The position numbers and the translations under genes were made by a program. This document shows, one piece after another, positions 6,680 to 15,820 of a stretch of 64,000 nt of DNA; the first letter of the stretch is position 1, and every line of letters begins with the position of its first letter. The stretch lies in NCBI GenBank assembly GCA_044426085.1, contig JAWXUU010000010.1:1-64000 (forward strand). The letters run 5' to 3'. The notes under the pieces were generated by a model that made no database searches, was not told the DNA's origin, and was given only the letters and a program-made list of their open reading frames with translations. This DNA comes from JAWXUU01 sp044426085. GTDB lineage: Bacteria > Bacillota > Clostridia > Christensenellales > CAMQZB01.

Positions 6680-8284
6680 ATGTTTGCAAAAAAAAGTAGA
6701 CAACAGAATTCGTTACTGCTATCCACGGTGATACTTGGTGGGGGACTTTTGATTTCCAAAGTGATTGGGGCGATGTATCGCATACCCCTTGCGGGGATAC
6801 TCGGCGGTGAGGGGCTTGGGATTTATCAGATGGTTTTTCCGCTTTACGCCCTTTTGCTGACCCTTTCGTCTTCTGCGATACCCGCGAGCCTTGCAAAGGT
6901 GATTTCGGAAAATTTGTCGCAGGGGAGGGGCGAAGAAGCTGTGATAGTTTATCGCACGGCGCGCAAGTATATTTTGGTGGTTTCGGCGATTTGCTTTGTT
7001 TTGCTTTGGTTTTTTGGCGATGAATTTGCCATTTTGCAAGGCGAAAGGCAGGGTGGGCTTTCTTATGTTGCCATTTCGCCATCGGTGCTTTTGGTGGGGT
7101 TTGTTTCGTGTTTTCGCGGTAAGTTTCAGGGCATGAACAACATGTTGCCAACGGCACTTTCACAGATTTGCGAGCAGGTTGCCAAGCTGATTTTTTCAAT
7201 CGCACTGCCGACATTTTTTGGTGGCACGCTTGAAGAAAAAGTCGCACTTGCGGTTTTTGGGGTTACAGCATCGGAATTTTGTTCGTTGGCATTTTTGATT
7301 TTATATTCGCAATGGTGCAAGAAAAAAGCAATCAAAACACCCTTTCAGCAAGTTTGGGCAGATGGCGAAATCCGCCAAAAAAATCGAAAACGCGACAGCC
7401 TTTTATCCCGCAAGTGGAAAATTTCCGTGCTGTCGCCACTTTTGAAAATCGCACTTCCAATGACGATTTCATATTCAATATACCCAATCGCGGGAATCTT
7501 AGAAAGCGGATTTATCATCAACTTTTTGTCGCTCGCGGGGGAAAACGGGGTGGAGCAATTCGGGCTTTATTCCGGCGGTGTGGTCACGATGATGTCGCTT
7601 CCCCTTGGCATTTGCTCGGCTTTGGGCACGGCGCTTATCCCTTCGATTTCTGCGGATTTTGCAAGGGGCGGTCAAAGGGTTGCAAGGCGAAAAATTTCCG
7701 CTTGCATAAAGGCGGGCATGGCGGTTGCACTTGGCGTTTCGGTGATGTTTTTGTTTTTCTCCCACCAAATCGTGTCGCTTTTGTTTTCGAAAATCGCCGG
7801 CAGTGGCGGTGGACTGTTGGAAAGAATGCTGAAATGGTCTTTTCTGAACGTGGTGCTGTCTTGCTTTTCAAATGTGACGTCTTCAATATTATATTCACTA
7901 TCCCAAGGCTCGCTTCCGCTGAAAAGTCAACTGTGGGGACTTTTGGCAAGGTTCGCGGTTATGGTGGCTCTGCTTCCGATTATTGGGATATACGCAAGCC
8001 TTGTTGGCGTTTTTGTGGGCGGAATCCTTTCGGGATTTCTCAACTTCCGCGGAATAAACAAAACACTCTTTGTGCCGTTTTCTTTCAGACCACTGTTTTC
8101 TGGCACACTTTGCGTAGCCGTTCTAGGCTTCTGCCTTGCAGGCTTTTCAGCGGTTTTCCAAATAAACACAATAAGCATTTTCACGCTCGGAATCATCTAT
8201 TTCGCTTTCCTGTTCCTACTTTTCTTCGTCGGATACTTCACAAAAGAGGAGATTAGCTGTTTTGTTCGGGGGAAAGAGAGGTGA
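6680..8284 (+). CDS. SpoVB/MurJ-like polysaccharide flippase
   Basis: 534 aa, about 14 predicted membrane segments, MOP superfamily (oligosaccharidyl-lipid/polysaccharide exporter). The opening LISKVIGAMYRIPLAGILGGEGLGIY is split in the text here but its core YRIPL...GxEGLGIYQM is the SpoVB/YtgP signature. Such proteins flip lipid-linked cell-wall or spore-cortex precursors across the membrane. The start at 6680 has gggggt upstream; the longer open frame from 6611 overlaps spoVT. Which member (SpoVB for cortex, or YtgP/MurJ for vegetative wall) cannot be told from sequence alone, but the adjacent spoVT favours a sporulation link. Confidence 0.85.
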   Translation: MFAKKSRQQNSLLLSTVILGGGLLISKVIGAMYRIPLAGILGGEGLGIYQMVFPLYALLLTLSSSAIPASLAKVISENLSQGRGEEAVIVYRTARKYILVVSAICFVLLWFFGDEFAILQGERQGGLSYVAISPSVLLVGFVSCFRGKFQGMNNMLPTALSQICEQVAKLIFSIALPTFFGGTLEEKVALAVFGVTASEFCSLAFLILYSQWCKKKAIKTPFQQVWADGEIRQKNRKRDSLLSRKWKISVLSPLLKIALPMTISYSIYPIAGILESGFIINFLSLAGENGVEQFGLYSGGVVTMMSLPLGICSALGTALIPSISADFARGGQRVARRKISACIKAGMAVALGVSVMFLFFSHQIVSLLFSKIAGSGGGLLERMLKWSFLNVVLSCFSNVTSSILYSLSQGSLPLKSQLWGLLARFAVMVALLPIIGIYASLVGVFVGGILSGFLNFRGINKTLFVPFSFRPLFSGTLCVAVLGFCLAGFSAVFQINTISIFTLGIIYFAFLFLLFFVGYFTKEEISCFVRGKER

Positions 8285-8300
8285 TGGGCGTCGGTGGTTG

Positions 8301-8553
8301 CCTAGATACAAAATTCTGCACCACTCGAATTAAAAATTAAAAACAGGCTTCGCTCTGCGAGCTCGATAAAAATTAAAAATTGTGGTAAAGCATTCCGCTA
8401 CGCTACATGCATTTCAATTATATTTTGGCTACAAGTAACCAAATGCTTTAACATTTCACAACCTATTAATGTAAAAAGGCTTAAAAATTGAAAGCACGAG
8501 CAACGCGAGTGCATTACCACAATTTTCAATTTTCAATTTTTAATTTTTAATTT
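8301..8553. repeat. Family A palindromic repeat, copy 2
   Basis: Starts with the flank ctagatacaaaattctgcac (8303-8322), then AT-rich arms, the cttcgctctgcgagctcg hairpin half and an attgtggtaa...ttaccacaat core. The core interior matches copy 7 (45690-45840) in reverse orientation. The gap 8285-8687 otherwise holds a C8 run (8603-8610) and no gene. Confidence 0.8.
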
Positions 8554-8687
8554 ACCTCAAAAATCCCGCAACCATTATTTTGATCCCATACAAAACTAGA
8601 TACCCCCCCCACTGTTTATACCCACTTTATTTCACGAACGTATTATTATATCGTGGCAAGCTTTGTGGGTTTGCAAAAAGGGGGCTT

Positions 8688-9458
8688 ATGGATAAGTTAT
8701 ATGATGCGGGTGGCGAGTATAAGAGAATATTTGAGATTGATTTTATTCGCGGGCTTTGCATACTCCTTGTTATGCTTGATCATTTGATGTATAAGTTTGC
8801 GGTTTGCTATGTGGAAGTTCCATTTTTCATGGCGATGCGCGGGCTTGGATATAAATATTGGTATTGGCAGGTTCGAACTGATGTTCGCAATGTTGTGTTA
8901 GTGCTGTTTTTTGTGGTTTCGGGGTTATCTTCAAGCTTTTCGAAAAACAACGTGGTGCGCGGATTGAAAATGCTTGGCTTTGCAATGGCGCTCACGGCGG
9001 TCACTTATATTGCAAGCTATTTCACGGGTGCTGTGGGCATCAACATCGATTTTGGATTTATTCATGTTTTCGCTTGTTCAATTCTGATTTATGGGTTGAT
9101 AAGCAAGTGGAAAAACATCTGGATATTATTGCTTGCGGGTGTTTGCATATTCCTTTCGTGGTATATTCCAACGCTGGAAATAAGCACGCTTTCCACATTG
9201 TTTCTCCCGATTGGCATAAAACCAATTGGCTATCAATATGGCGACTACGCGTCACTTTTCCCTTGGCTTGGCTACTTTTTTATTGGCGGAGTTTTGGGCA
9301 AGATTTTTTATCCACAGCGCAAATCACTTCTGAAACCAGTCAAACCAGCAATCACAAAACCACTGTTGCACATGGGCAGAAATTCACTTTGGTATTACTT
9401 CGGTGAAATGGCGATTTTGTTGCCGATATTTTATATTATCGCGATTGTTTTTGCGTAG
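8688..9458 (+). CDS. DUF1624-type membrane acyltransferase
   Basis: 256 aa with about seven membrane segments. The N-terminus has EIDFIRGLCILLVMLDHLMY, the signature of the heparan-alpha-glucosaminide N-acetyltransferase-like catalytic family (PF07786/DUF1624), in which the helix-embedded His is thought to be catalytic. Bacterial members are presumed to acetylate surface glycans, but substrates are unproven. Start ATG at 8688 has aaggggg 5 nt upstream. It is followed 72 nt later by an acyl-CoA ligase gene, possibly cotranscribed. Confidence 0.8.
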   Translation: MDKLYDAGGEYKRIFEIDFIRGLCILLVMLDHLMYKFAVCYVEVPFFMAMRGLGYKYWYWQVRTDVRNVVLVLFFVVSGLSSSFSKNNVVRGLKMLGFAMALTAVTYIASYFTGAVGINIDFGFIHVFACSILIYGLISKWKNIWILLLAGVCIFLSWYIPTLEISTLSTLFLPIGIKPIGYQYGDYASLFPWLGYFFIGGVLGKIFYPQRKSLLKPVKPAITKPLLHMGRNSLWYYFGEMAILLPIFYIIAIVFA

Positions 9459-9530
9459 CATTTTGCAAAGCGGTGGTATGAAAAGTAAAAAAATGACAAA
9501 TAAACTAACATAAGAAAAGGCGGGAAACAC

Positions 9531-11111
9531 ATGTTTAAAGAGATGGAAAAAAACATATTGAAAAATCCACAGCGCGAGATTATATATTTTTTGGGTAATA
9601 AAATCACCAATCAAGAACTGTATATGTACATCGGCGGATTTGCACAAAGGTTGAAAGACCTTGGCGTGAAAAGTGGCGACGTTGTCACAATCGCGCTCCC
9701 AAATATTCCACAGGGGATAATCGCCTTTTATGCTGTGAATAAAATCGGCGGCATTTGCAATATGGTGCACCCAAAATCACCGGTGAAAAAAACTCTTGCC
9801 ATGATGAAGGAATCTTCTTCCAAAGTGGCGATTTTAATCGACGAATTTTATTTGCAAGACAAAGCTGAATACGACAGTGCGGAAAATTTATATATTTTTT
9901 CTGACATTTCTTCATTCTTGCCAAAAATTGCAAAAACGTTTTATCGCCTGAAAGCTAACGTCAAGAAGTGTGATTTGAAGGGGGAACTCTTCTTTGGTGA
10001 AAATCCAAAACTCAGTCCTGCCAAGGTGGAAACGCACAATTTTGAAAAGAACGCGCCCGCGATTTATTTGCACAGCTCGGGCACGATTGGCATGCCAAAA
10101 ACGGTTATGCTTTCGTGTGTGAACATGAATTTTGTCGCGATAAACGGCATAGACTTACTTCCAAATGGCGATACTTCAACAAGGGGTATGCTTGCAGTTT
10201 TGCCGATGTTTCACGGGTTTGGACTTTGCATGACAATCCACACGCCAATAATTCACAACATGCAAACGGTTCTGATTCCTGATTTTTCGCCAAAAGCGGT
10301 TGTGTCAGCTATGAAAAAAACAACGGTTTCTGTTATGTGTGGCGTGCCAAAGATGTATGAAAAACTTGCCCGCTACGACGGCTTTGCGGATAAAGACATT
10401 TTGAAAAATGTCGAAGTTGCCTTTTGTGGTGGCGAAGCTGTTCCCGATGAACTTTATGAAAAATTTAATTTAATAATGAAAAATGCCGGTTCAAAATGCA
10501 TGCTTTTTGAAGGGTATGGGCTCACAGAAACGGTGACAGTTTGCACGGTGAACACAGCAAAGGAAAACAAAAAAGGTTCTTGCGGAAAGGCAATCCCTGG
10601 CGCAAGGTTGAAAATTGTTGACGAAAGCGGAAACGAAGTTCCACGCGGAACGCTTGGCAAAATCACAATCTCTGCCCCGTCTGTTATGGTTGGCTATCTT
10701 CAAGGCGGGGATATCGTATCACGTGGCTATCTTGAAACTGGCGATGTTGGCTGGGTGGATGCAGATAATTTCTTATATTTCAAACAGCGTGAAAAACACG
10801 TTATCAACGTTGCAGGCTTCAATGTTTATCCAACGGAAATCGTAGAGATTGCAAAAAAATTCCCTGGCGTTGTGCACTGCGTGGTTTTGAAAGGTCAAGA
10901 CGAAAAAGGCGAGTTTGCAAAATTGGTTGTTCAAATGAGCAAAAATGCTGATATGACGGATTTTGAAAAGACGATGCGTGCATACCTTGCTGTTTATCTT
11001 GAAAGTTGGTGCGTGCCAAAGCAAATTGTTTTGTTCGACGGCGAAATGCCACTCAACATGGTGGGCAAGGTGGACTTGCGCAAGGTTGAAGAAATCTTGA
11101 ATGAAAAATAA
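9531..11111 (+). CDS. AMP-dependent acyl-CoA synthetase (acid-thiol ligase)
   Basis: 526 aa, ANL superfamily; makes acyl-AMP then acyl-CoA. Visible motifs: A3-type P-loop HSSGTIGMPKTVML (near 182), A5-like YGLTETVTV, A7 TGDVGW, hinge KQREKHVINVAGFNVYP, and near the C-terminus the catalytic Lys in NMVGKVDLRK. The substrate cannot be assigned; it resembles fatty-acid or O-succinylbenzoate-type ligases. The hinge has KQRE in place of the usual GRxK(D/E). There is no signal peptide. It sits between a membrane acyltransferase and a PAQR protein. Confidence 0.88.
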   Translation: MFKEMEKNILKNPQREIIYFLGNKITNQELYMYIGGFAQRLKDLGVKSGDVVTIALPNIPQGIIAFYAVNKIGGICNMVHPKSPVKKTLAMMKESSSKVAILIDEFYLQDKAEYDSAENLYIFSDISSFLPKIAKTFYRLKANVKKCDLKGELFFGENPKLSPAKVETHNFEKNAPAIYLHSSGTIGMPKTVMLSCVNMNFVAINGIDLLPNGDTSTRGMLAVLPMFHGFGLCMTIHTPIIHNMQTVLIPDFSPKAVVSAMKKTTVSVMCGVPKMYEKLARYDGFADKDILKNVEVAFCGGEAVPDELYEKFNLIMKNAGSKCMLFEGYGLTETVTVCTVNTAKENKKGSCGKAIPGARLKIVDESGNEVPRGTLGKITISAPSVMVGYLQGGDIVSRGYLETGDVGWVDADNFLYFKQREKHVINVAGFNVYPTEIVEIAKKFPGVVHCVVLKGQDEKGEFAKLVVQMSKNADMTDFEKTMRAYLAVYLESWCVPKQIVLFDGEMPLNMVGKVDLRKVEEILNEK

Positions 11112-11200
11112 TATAACAAAAAAAGCACAAATTGGATAAAAGAAGATAAAACGTTGTAAAATAAACTGGAAAAATGAAAAAATAGGACGGGAGAAAATTT

Positions 11201-11866
11201 ATGCAAGAAGTTGGAGCGGTTGAAAAACCAAAAAGAATCACTCTGCCAAACTATACACTTGGCGAAGAAATCACAAACGCAATCACCCACGGCATTGGTG
11301 CGGTGTTGGGAATCGTTGCAATCATTTTGCTCGCAATCAAGGTGGAAAGCACGTTCGAACTTGTCGTTTGCGTGGCTTACGGGCTCAGCATAATCACTAC
11401 ATACACAATTTCAACGGTGTATCATGCACTGAAAAAATGTGACGGCAAACGCGTTATGCGGGTGCTTGACCACTGCTTTATTTATTTGTTAATAATCGGA
11501 ACATACATGCCATTCTGCCTTATCACCCTTCGTGATATCGGTGGGGTTTGGTATCTTTGCGCGGTGGTTCTTATCGCGGCGTTCGGGGTGACTTTCACTG
11601 CAATCGATGTGAAAAAATATAGATACCTTTCTATGGCTTGCTACCTTATTATGGGCTGGTGCATCGTTCTTGCGGGAAGCAAGATTTTGATGGCAATCCC
11701 AACGGGCGGATTTGTCTTGTTGCTCGCAGGCGGCATTGTTTACACAGTTGGCGCGGTGGTTTATGCATTCGGCTCTAAAATGCGATACATTCACTCGCTT
11801 TGGCACTTGTTCGTGCTTGGCGGAAGTATTTGCCACTTCTTGAGCATTTTGATTTACGTGATATAA
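11201..11866 (+). CDS. Hemolysin III family (PAQR) membrane protein
   Basis: 221 aa, seven predicted membrane segments. Family motifs: EEITNAITHGIGA near the N-terminus, STVYHAL and DHCFIYLLIIGTYMPF in the middle, and SLWHLFVLGGSICHF at the end; the conserved Ser/His/Asp/His form a zinc site in PAQR proteins. Bacterial YqfA/hemolysin III proteins affect membrane lipids; the lytic name comes from one Bacillus cereus protein and should not be taken as function here. The RBS gggaga precedes ATG at 11201. Confidence 0.9.
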   Translation: MQEVGAVEKPKRITLPNYTLGEEITNAITHGIGAVLGIVAIILLAIKVESTFELVVCVAYGLSIITTYTISTVYHALKKCDGKRVMRVLDHCFIYLLIIGTYMPFCLITLRDIGGVWYLCAVVLIAAFGVTFTAIDVKKYRYLSMACYLIMGWCIVLAGSKILMAIPTGGFVLLLAGGIVYTVGAVVYAFGSKMRYIHSLWHLFVLGGSICHFLSILIYVI

Positions 11867-11879
11867 GATTGGTTTTTTT

Positions 11880-12115
11880 GTGGGTTTCGTGGTTTTTCGT
11901 GGGCTCTGCCCACACCCGCTCGGGGCTTGGCTTTTTCGTGGGCTCTGCCCACACCCGCAAGGGTTTGAAACCCTTGACCCCTATTGGGGGTGACGGTATA
12001 GTCGGGGGCATTTTAAGATGCTTCGCATCTTTGCAAGAAATTTAATTTATGGTTTCAAAATTTGAATATGTGAAAAAGCTCTCGCTTTTTCTTGTTTCGT
12101 AATGAGTGCAAGAAA
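11880..12115. repeat. Family B GC-rich palindromic repeat, copy 1
   Basis: Contains gtgggctctgcccacacccg twice, then gggtttgaaacccttgaccc, then an inner hairpin aaaaagctctcgctttttct / agaaatagcgggagcttt at 12066-12129. Homologous parts occur at 19745-20040 and 31855-32212. The inner hairpin lies just past the stop of the minus-strand TSCPD gene and may serve as its terminator. Confidence 0.75.
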
Positions 12116-12126
12116 TAGCGGGAGCT

Positions 12127-12372
12127 TTAGTTTTTTGATTTGTATTCTTTTAATGCTTTGGAAAGTTGGTCGGGGCAAGATGTGCCGTTTCGGCATTTTA
12201 TTCCTTCAAGAAGTGGGATAATCTCGTCGATGTTTCTTCCGATGCAAAGTTGGGAAATGCCTTGCAAGTTCCCAGGACAGCCAGAAACGAATTTTAGTTT
12301 AGTGATTTTGCCGTTTTCAATATCAAAGTCGATTTGGCGTGAACAAACGCCTTTTGTTTTGTAAGAAATCAT
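12127..12372 (-). CDS. TSCPD domain protein (TIGR03905 family)
   Basis: 81 aa, a complete stand-alone TSCPD domain. Recognisable parts: GVCSRQIDF, VSGCPGNLQGI and the terminal Cys pair CRNGTSCPDQLSKAL. The domain occurs at the C-terminus of some class II ribonucleotide reductases and alone in Bacillota; Cys residues suggest a metal or redox role, unproven. Start ATG at 12372 has aaggag (reverse of ctcctt) upstream. It is monocistronic, flanked by repeats. Confidence 0.85.
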   Translation of the reverse strand: MISYKTKGVCSRQIDFDIENGKITKLKFVSGCPGNLQGISQLCIGRNIDEIIPLLEGIKCRNGTSCPDQLSKALKEYKSKN

Positions 12373-12780
12373 TGGGAGTCTCCTTTTTGATGATTGTTTT
12401 AGGTTTTGAGTTTTAGATAGAAAGGGGGGGGGGAGGACGTCGTTGATATGCTAGATACAAAAATCTGCACCACGCGAATTGAAAGGTGAAAGGTGAAAGG
12501 TGTCGCTAGCGTAGCGTACGCCTGAAATTGTGGTAAGCACTCGCGTTGCTCGTGCATGCTATTTTTAAATTTTTGGGGTACGTATGAAACAAGTGTTTTA
12601 TGTATACCCATTGGTTTATGCTGAGATCCAAGTTTTATATCAATATACAAGTTTTATATCAATACCCAACGTTATGTCAATATCAAACAATTGCCAGCAC
12701 AAGCGAAGCGACGTGCACATCACATCACCCTTATGCAAATTGTCTCGCGTGGCAAAGATTTTAAAAACGAATAAAGCATT
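12373..12780. repeat. Gene-free stretch with a degenerate family A repeat (copy 3)
   Basis: Holds a G10 run (12424-12433), the flank ctagatacaaaaatctgcac (12451-12470), three copies of gaaaggt, and one recognisable end attgtggtaagcactcgcgt (12527). The other end is eroded. A short direct repeat caagttttatatcaata occurs at 12627 and 12646. No gene is supported. Confidence 0.6.
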
Positions 12781-12814
12781 GACGCCCATAAAAAACCCCC
12801 AAAAAACTGGGCAA

Positions 12815-12954
12815 GTTTAAGATATGGGAGGCAGAATGGGGGATTGTGCAAAGGGAAAAGGTTATTTTGCGAAGGAGCGTACTAATGTACGTGACTGAAC
12901 AAAATGTTCTTTTCCCACAGCAGAATTCCCCATTCTGACTTCCATATCTTAAAC
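12815..12954. repeat. Family D long palindrome, copy 1
   Basis: 31-bp arms (12815-12845 and 12924-12954, about 4 mismatches) enclose gggaaaag/cttttccc, attttg/caaaat and a central cgtac-taat-gtacg. The right arm overlaps the last codon and stop of the DUF4364 gene (gtttaagatatgg), so the left arm carries an inverted copy of that gene end. It may act as the terminator of the gene. Confidence 0.75.
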
Positions 12955-13512
12955 TTCGGCGATTATGTCGAAGATTGCGTTGTACACCGTCGCGGCTTTT
13001 TCCTCCCACACGTTGCAAATTGCCTTTGCTGCGTGCTTATCTGAAACGTTGACTTCGATTTTCAAGATTTGCTTAGTCGGTTCAACGATTTTGAGAGCGA
13101 CAGAAACAGAGCCGTCAAGATTTGGATTACATTCGTATTCGTATTCTTGTTTTCTTTTGAAACGCATGCGGTTTGCTTTGACGTATGCAGAGATAGTTTC
13201 ACGAAGCGAAGCGGGAATTCTTGAAAAGAAGTGCCCGATGCAAGATCTGCCTTCAGAAGTGATTGTGTAAAGCGGGTCGGTGTGTTCGCTCACGATTTCG
13301 TAGATAAAAGATGAATCCACAAGTTCCAAAAGCATAGTTTTGCATTCGAAATATGCAATCCAAGGGTTAGAACTTGTGCAAATATCCAAAACCACGCTTT
13401 CGCTCATGGGAACTTCCATGCTGTCGAAAACGAACAGAAGGATAAGCTTATTCAGCATGTCGGTATCTGTTGTTAAATCGATAAAATCCATATTTTCAGT
13501 TTCTTGGCTCAT
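12949..13512 (-). CDS. DUF4364 family protein
   Basis: 187 aa. Matches the Clostridia-centred DUF4364 family: an N-terminal winged-helix-like region (LNKLILLFVFDSMEVPMSES...) with YTITSEGRSCIGHF as the wing, then a C-terminal domain with RMRFKRKQEYEYEC. A DNA-binding regulatory role is inferred from the winged-helix similarity; targets are unknown. It is the last gene before a family D palindrome that includes its stop codon. The upstream neighbour is an HPr-like gene on the same strand with its own terminator between them. Confidence 0.82.
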   Translation of the reverse strand: MSQETENMDFIDLTTDTDMLNKLILLFVFDSMEVPMSESVVLDICTSSNPWIAYFECKTMLLELVDSSFIYEIVSEHTDPLYTITSEGRSCIGHFFSRIPASLRETISAYVKANRMRFKRKQEYEYECNPNLDGSVSVALKIVEPTKQILKIEVNVSDKHAAKAICNVWEEKAATVYNAIFDIIAEV

Positions 13513-13567
13513 AATTTCTCCTATTGTTGCAATATTTTCATTTGAATTGTGGATATCTTTAAAGGCA

Positions 13568-13598
13568 AAAAAATGAGCGCGATCAAGCGCTCATTTCC
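13568..13598 (-). terminator. Terminator of the HPr-like gene
   Basis: Read on the minus strand: aaatgagcgcttgatcgcgctcattt followed by a T run. It lies 26 nt past the HPr-like stop. Confidence 0.85.
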
Positions 13599-13623
13599 GA
13601 GTGTCTTTATTCAATTATTGGGA

Positions 13624-13848
13624 TTACATAAAAGCTTTGATTTCTTCAAGGAAAACTGCGCAATCATCACTGTGTGCTTCAACCGTGATTGGTTTTGAAA
13701 GGTCAAGTGAGAAAAGTCCCAAAATAGATTTTGCATCGACAACGAATCTTCCAGAACGAAGATCCACGTCGAAGTCGTATTTAGTTACGATATTAACAAA
13801 GTGTTTCACTTTTTCTGCTTCTGATAATTTGATTTGTACTGATTTCAT
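13624..13848 (-). CDS. HPr/Crh-like protein lacking the HARPA motif
   Basis: 74 aa. The second half, DAKSILGLFSLDLSKPI, matches the HPr regulatory-serine region (KSIMGxMSLG), with Ser41 in the Ser46 position. The N-terminal active-site loop (GLHARPA in HPr) is absent: the region reads KVKHFVNIVTKYDFD. His16 is nearby but the catalytic Arg neighbour is missing, so PTS phosphotransfer is unlikely. It could be a Crh-like partner of CcpA or another regulator. It has a near-perfect promoter and its own terminator, so it is monocistronic. Confidence 0.8.
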   Translation of the reverse strand: MKSVQIKLSEAEKVKHFVNIVTKYDFDVDLRSGRFVVDAKSILGLFSLDLSKPITVEAHSDDCAVFLEEIKAFM

Positions 13849-13941
13849 AATAATACTCCTTATAAAAATTAATTAATTTATTTTCCGTATATCGGCAAAT
13901 ATCTTTTGTTAGGAAATTCGCAACTGCGATATTTCACTGAT

Positions 13942-13970
13942 ATTATATAGTATTTAAATGCAATTTGCAA
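13942..13970 (-). promoter_or_regulatory. Sigma-A promoter of the HPr-like gene
   Basis: On the minus strand TTGCAA (13965-13970), 17-nt spacer, TATAAT (13942-13947); about 90 nt ahead of the start codon. Confidence 0.7.
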
Positions 13971-14309
13971 GTGTTTTTGAAAAATTTATTGTAACTTAGC
14001 AAGTAATTTTTTGCAAAAAGATTGTGGAAATTAAATAAATAACAGCTTTTGAAGTTGTTTTAACGCATTTCGCAATTTTTAAAACTATTTTCGTGATGTT
14101 AAAATTGAATAAATATCTCTTAAAATCGCCGTGTGACTGATGAAACTTCGTACGTCTTAGTGAAAAAATTATCAATTTATTTTTGCCACGCGGTGAAAAT
14201 GATTGATTTTTATAAAAAATTGCGGTATTATTACTGTGGGGATATTTGTAACACATGAATTGAAAAACTTATTATGAATGACAAAACAGATTCACGGTTA
14301 TAAAGGATT

Positions 14310-14339
14310 TTTTCAAAGCTTTTAAGGATGCTTTGAAAA
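14310..14339 (+). other. Leader hairpin before the decarboxylase operon
   Basis: Stem ttttcaaagc / gctttgaaaa with a 10-nt loop, 46 nt upstream of the first start codon. It has no T run, so it is not a classical terminator. The remaining gap 13971-14309 is AT-rich and I recognise nothing else in it. Confidence 0.45.
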
Positions 14340-14385
14340 GACTAACTTCAAACGAATAAAAATATTAAATGTATGGAGGAAAAAA

Positions 14386-15810
14386 ATGGACAAAACAATG
14401 ATTTTGCAAGAGAGAGTGGCGGAAATCGCAAAAACCTCTCAAGAAATCAGAGATTTTCTTACATCAGTACTTGATGAAAAGAGCTTTGTAGAAACGAACG
14501 CATTCCTTTTCGCAACTCAAGATACATACCTAGAAAATCCATCAAAAGGCGAGGGCGTTATCACAGGATACGGCACAATTGGTGACATGCCAGTTTATGT
14601 TTATGCCCAAAACCAAGCGGTTCTTTCAGGCGGACTTGGAAAAGCTGGCGCTGATAAAATCGTAAAACTTTTGGAACTTGCGGAAAAGACTTCAACTCCT
14701 GTTGTTTCAATCGTTGATTCAAACGGTGCAAGACTTGGCGAAGGTGTGGAAGCACTTTCAGGATATGCGCGCATCATGAAAAAGGTTTCAGCACTTTCTG
14801 GCGTTGTTCCACAAATCGCTGTCGTGAAAGGCAAAGCGGTTGGTCAAATGGAATATATCGTTGCAATGAACGACTTCTGCTTTATGGTTGAAGGTGCAGT
14901 TTGCGCTTCTCAAAGCCCAGAAGTTTTGGTTGCAAAAGCTGGCAAAATGCAAAAAACTACTGATGTTCTTGGCGCGAAAGTTCACGCTGAAAAAACAGGT
15001 ATCTGCTCTAAAGTGGTTGCAGTTTCAGCTGTCAGAAACGAAGTTGCAAACCTTCTTGATATGATTCTTTGCTCTGGCGTGGAAGATTTGGCTCAAATCG
15101 CAGGCAACAAAGCTATTGCTTCAATGAGCAATCGCGACGCTCTTGGCGCAATTGCCGATGGCGGAATCGTTATCGAAATGGGCGCAGAATTCGAAAGCGC
15201 ACTTTTCACAAGCTTTGCAAGAATGGGCGGAAGCACAGTTGGCTTTATCGGAACAGATAACGCAATGCTAAGTGGCAACATGGCTAAAAAAGCAGCACGT
15301 TTTGCAAGATTCTGCGAAATGTTCTCTATTCCAGTTGTAACGCTTGTTGACTGTCTTGGAGCAAAATCATGCGTGTGTTTCGAACAAACTCCTGTTGCAA
15401 AAGAAATCGCAACACTTCTTTACACAATCGCAGACACAACAAATGCAAAAATCGGTGTAATCACTAAAAACGCTGTGGGCGTTGGTTTCACTGCTTTTGC
15501 TTCAAAAGAACTTGGCTACGACTACACAATCGCTTGTGCAGACGCTTTCGTTTCTGCCCTTCCAGCTCAAACAGCTGCTGAAATTGTTTACGGCGACGAA
15601 GTGAAAAAATCAAGCGACCCAATCAAAGCAAGGGAAGCAATTAATGCAAAATATGCAGAAATTGATGGCGACCCATTCAACAGTGCGAAAAACGGCGAAA
15701 TCGACGCGATTATCGACGCATCTTTCCTTCGTGCTTACATCATGCAAGCACTTGTTAGTTTGGAATATAAAGAAAGTCTTTCACAAGGCGTTGGCAATAT
15801 GCCACTATAA
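14386..15810 (+). CDS. Biotin-dependent carboxyltransferase, 12S/MmdA type
   Basis: 474 aa, two crotonase-like halves (N-terminal ~20-235, C-terminal ~240-450) of the acyl-CoA carboxyltransferase family. GVITGYGTIGDMPVYVYAQN and LSGGLGKAGADKIVKL represent the acyl-CoA/biotin pocket of the N half; AARFARFCEMFSIPVVTLVD the C half. Members move CO2 between carboxybiotin and acyl-CoA (methylmalonyl-CoA decarboxylase alpha, transcarboxylase 12S, glutaconyl-CoA decarboxylase alpha). It is slightly shorter than typical MmdA (~510 aa), so substrate is inferred, not shown. First gene of an operon with gamma, biotin carrier and beta subunits; BirA is encoded 7 kb downstream. Confidence 0.85.
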   Translation: MDKTMILQERVAEIAKTSQEIRDFLTSVLDEKSFVETNAFLFATQDTYLENPSKGEGVITGYGTIGDMPVYVYAQNQAVLSGGLGKAGADKIVKLLELAEKTSTPVVSIVDSNGARLGEGVEALSGYARIMKKVSALSGVVPQIAVVKGKAVGQMEYIVAMNDFCFMVEGAVCASQSPEVLVAKAGKMQKTTDVLGAKVHAEKTGICSKVVAVSAVRNEVANLLDMILCSGVEDLAQIAGNKAIASMSNRDALGAIADGGIVIEMGAEFESALFTSFARMGGSTVGFIGTDNAMLSGNMAKKAARFARFCEMFSIPVVTLVDCLGAKSCVCFEQTPVAKEIATLLYTIADTTNAKIGVITKNAVGVGFTAFASKELGYDYTIACADAFVSALPAQTAAEIVYGDEVKKSSDPIKAREAINAKYAEIDGDPFNSAKNGEIDAIIDASFLRAYIMQALVSLEYKESLSQGVGNMPL

Positions 15811-15820
15811 GGAGGCATAA

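Noticed and set aside
7279..8256. Long open frame (325 codons) overlapping the SpoVB-like gene in another frame
   Set aside because: The translation is low-hydrophobic, Arg/Phe-rich and matches nothing; it is a shadow of the flippase reading frame, which shows clear family motifs.
8580..8687. 36-codon N-terminal extension of the acyltransferase
   Set aside because: It runs through the C8 tract with no RBS, while ATG at 8688 has aaggggg and starts at the family N-terminus.
12399..12650. 83-codon minus-strand frame in the repeat region
   Set aside because: No RBS, covers a G10 run and a degenerate repeat, no family features.
13971..14309. T-box or other riboswitch ahead of the decarboxylase operon
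   Set aside because: No specifier loop, tggnaccgcg or other conserved core found; only a simple hairpin at 14310-14339.
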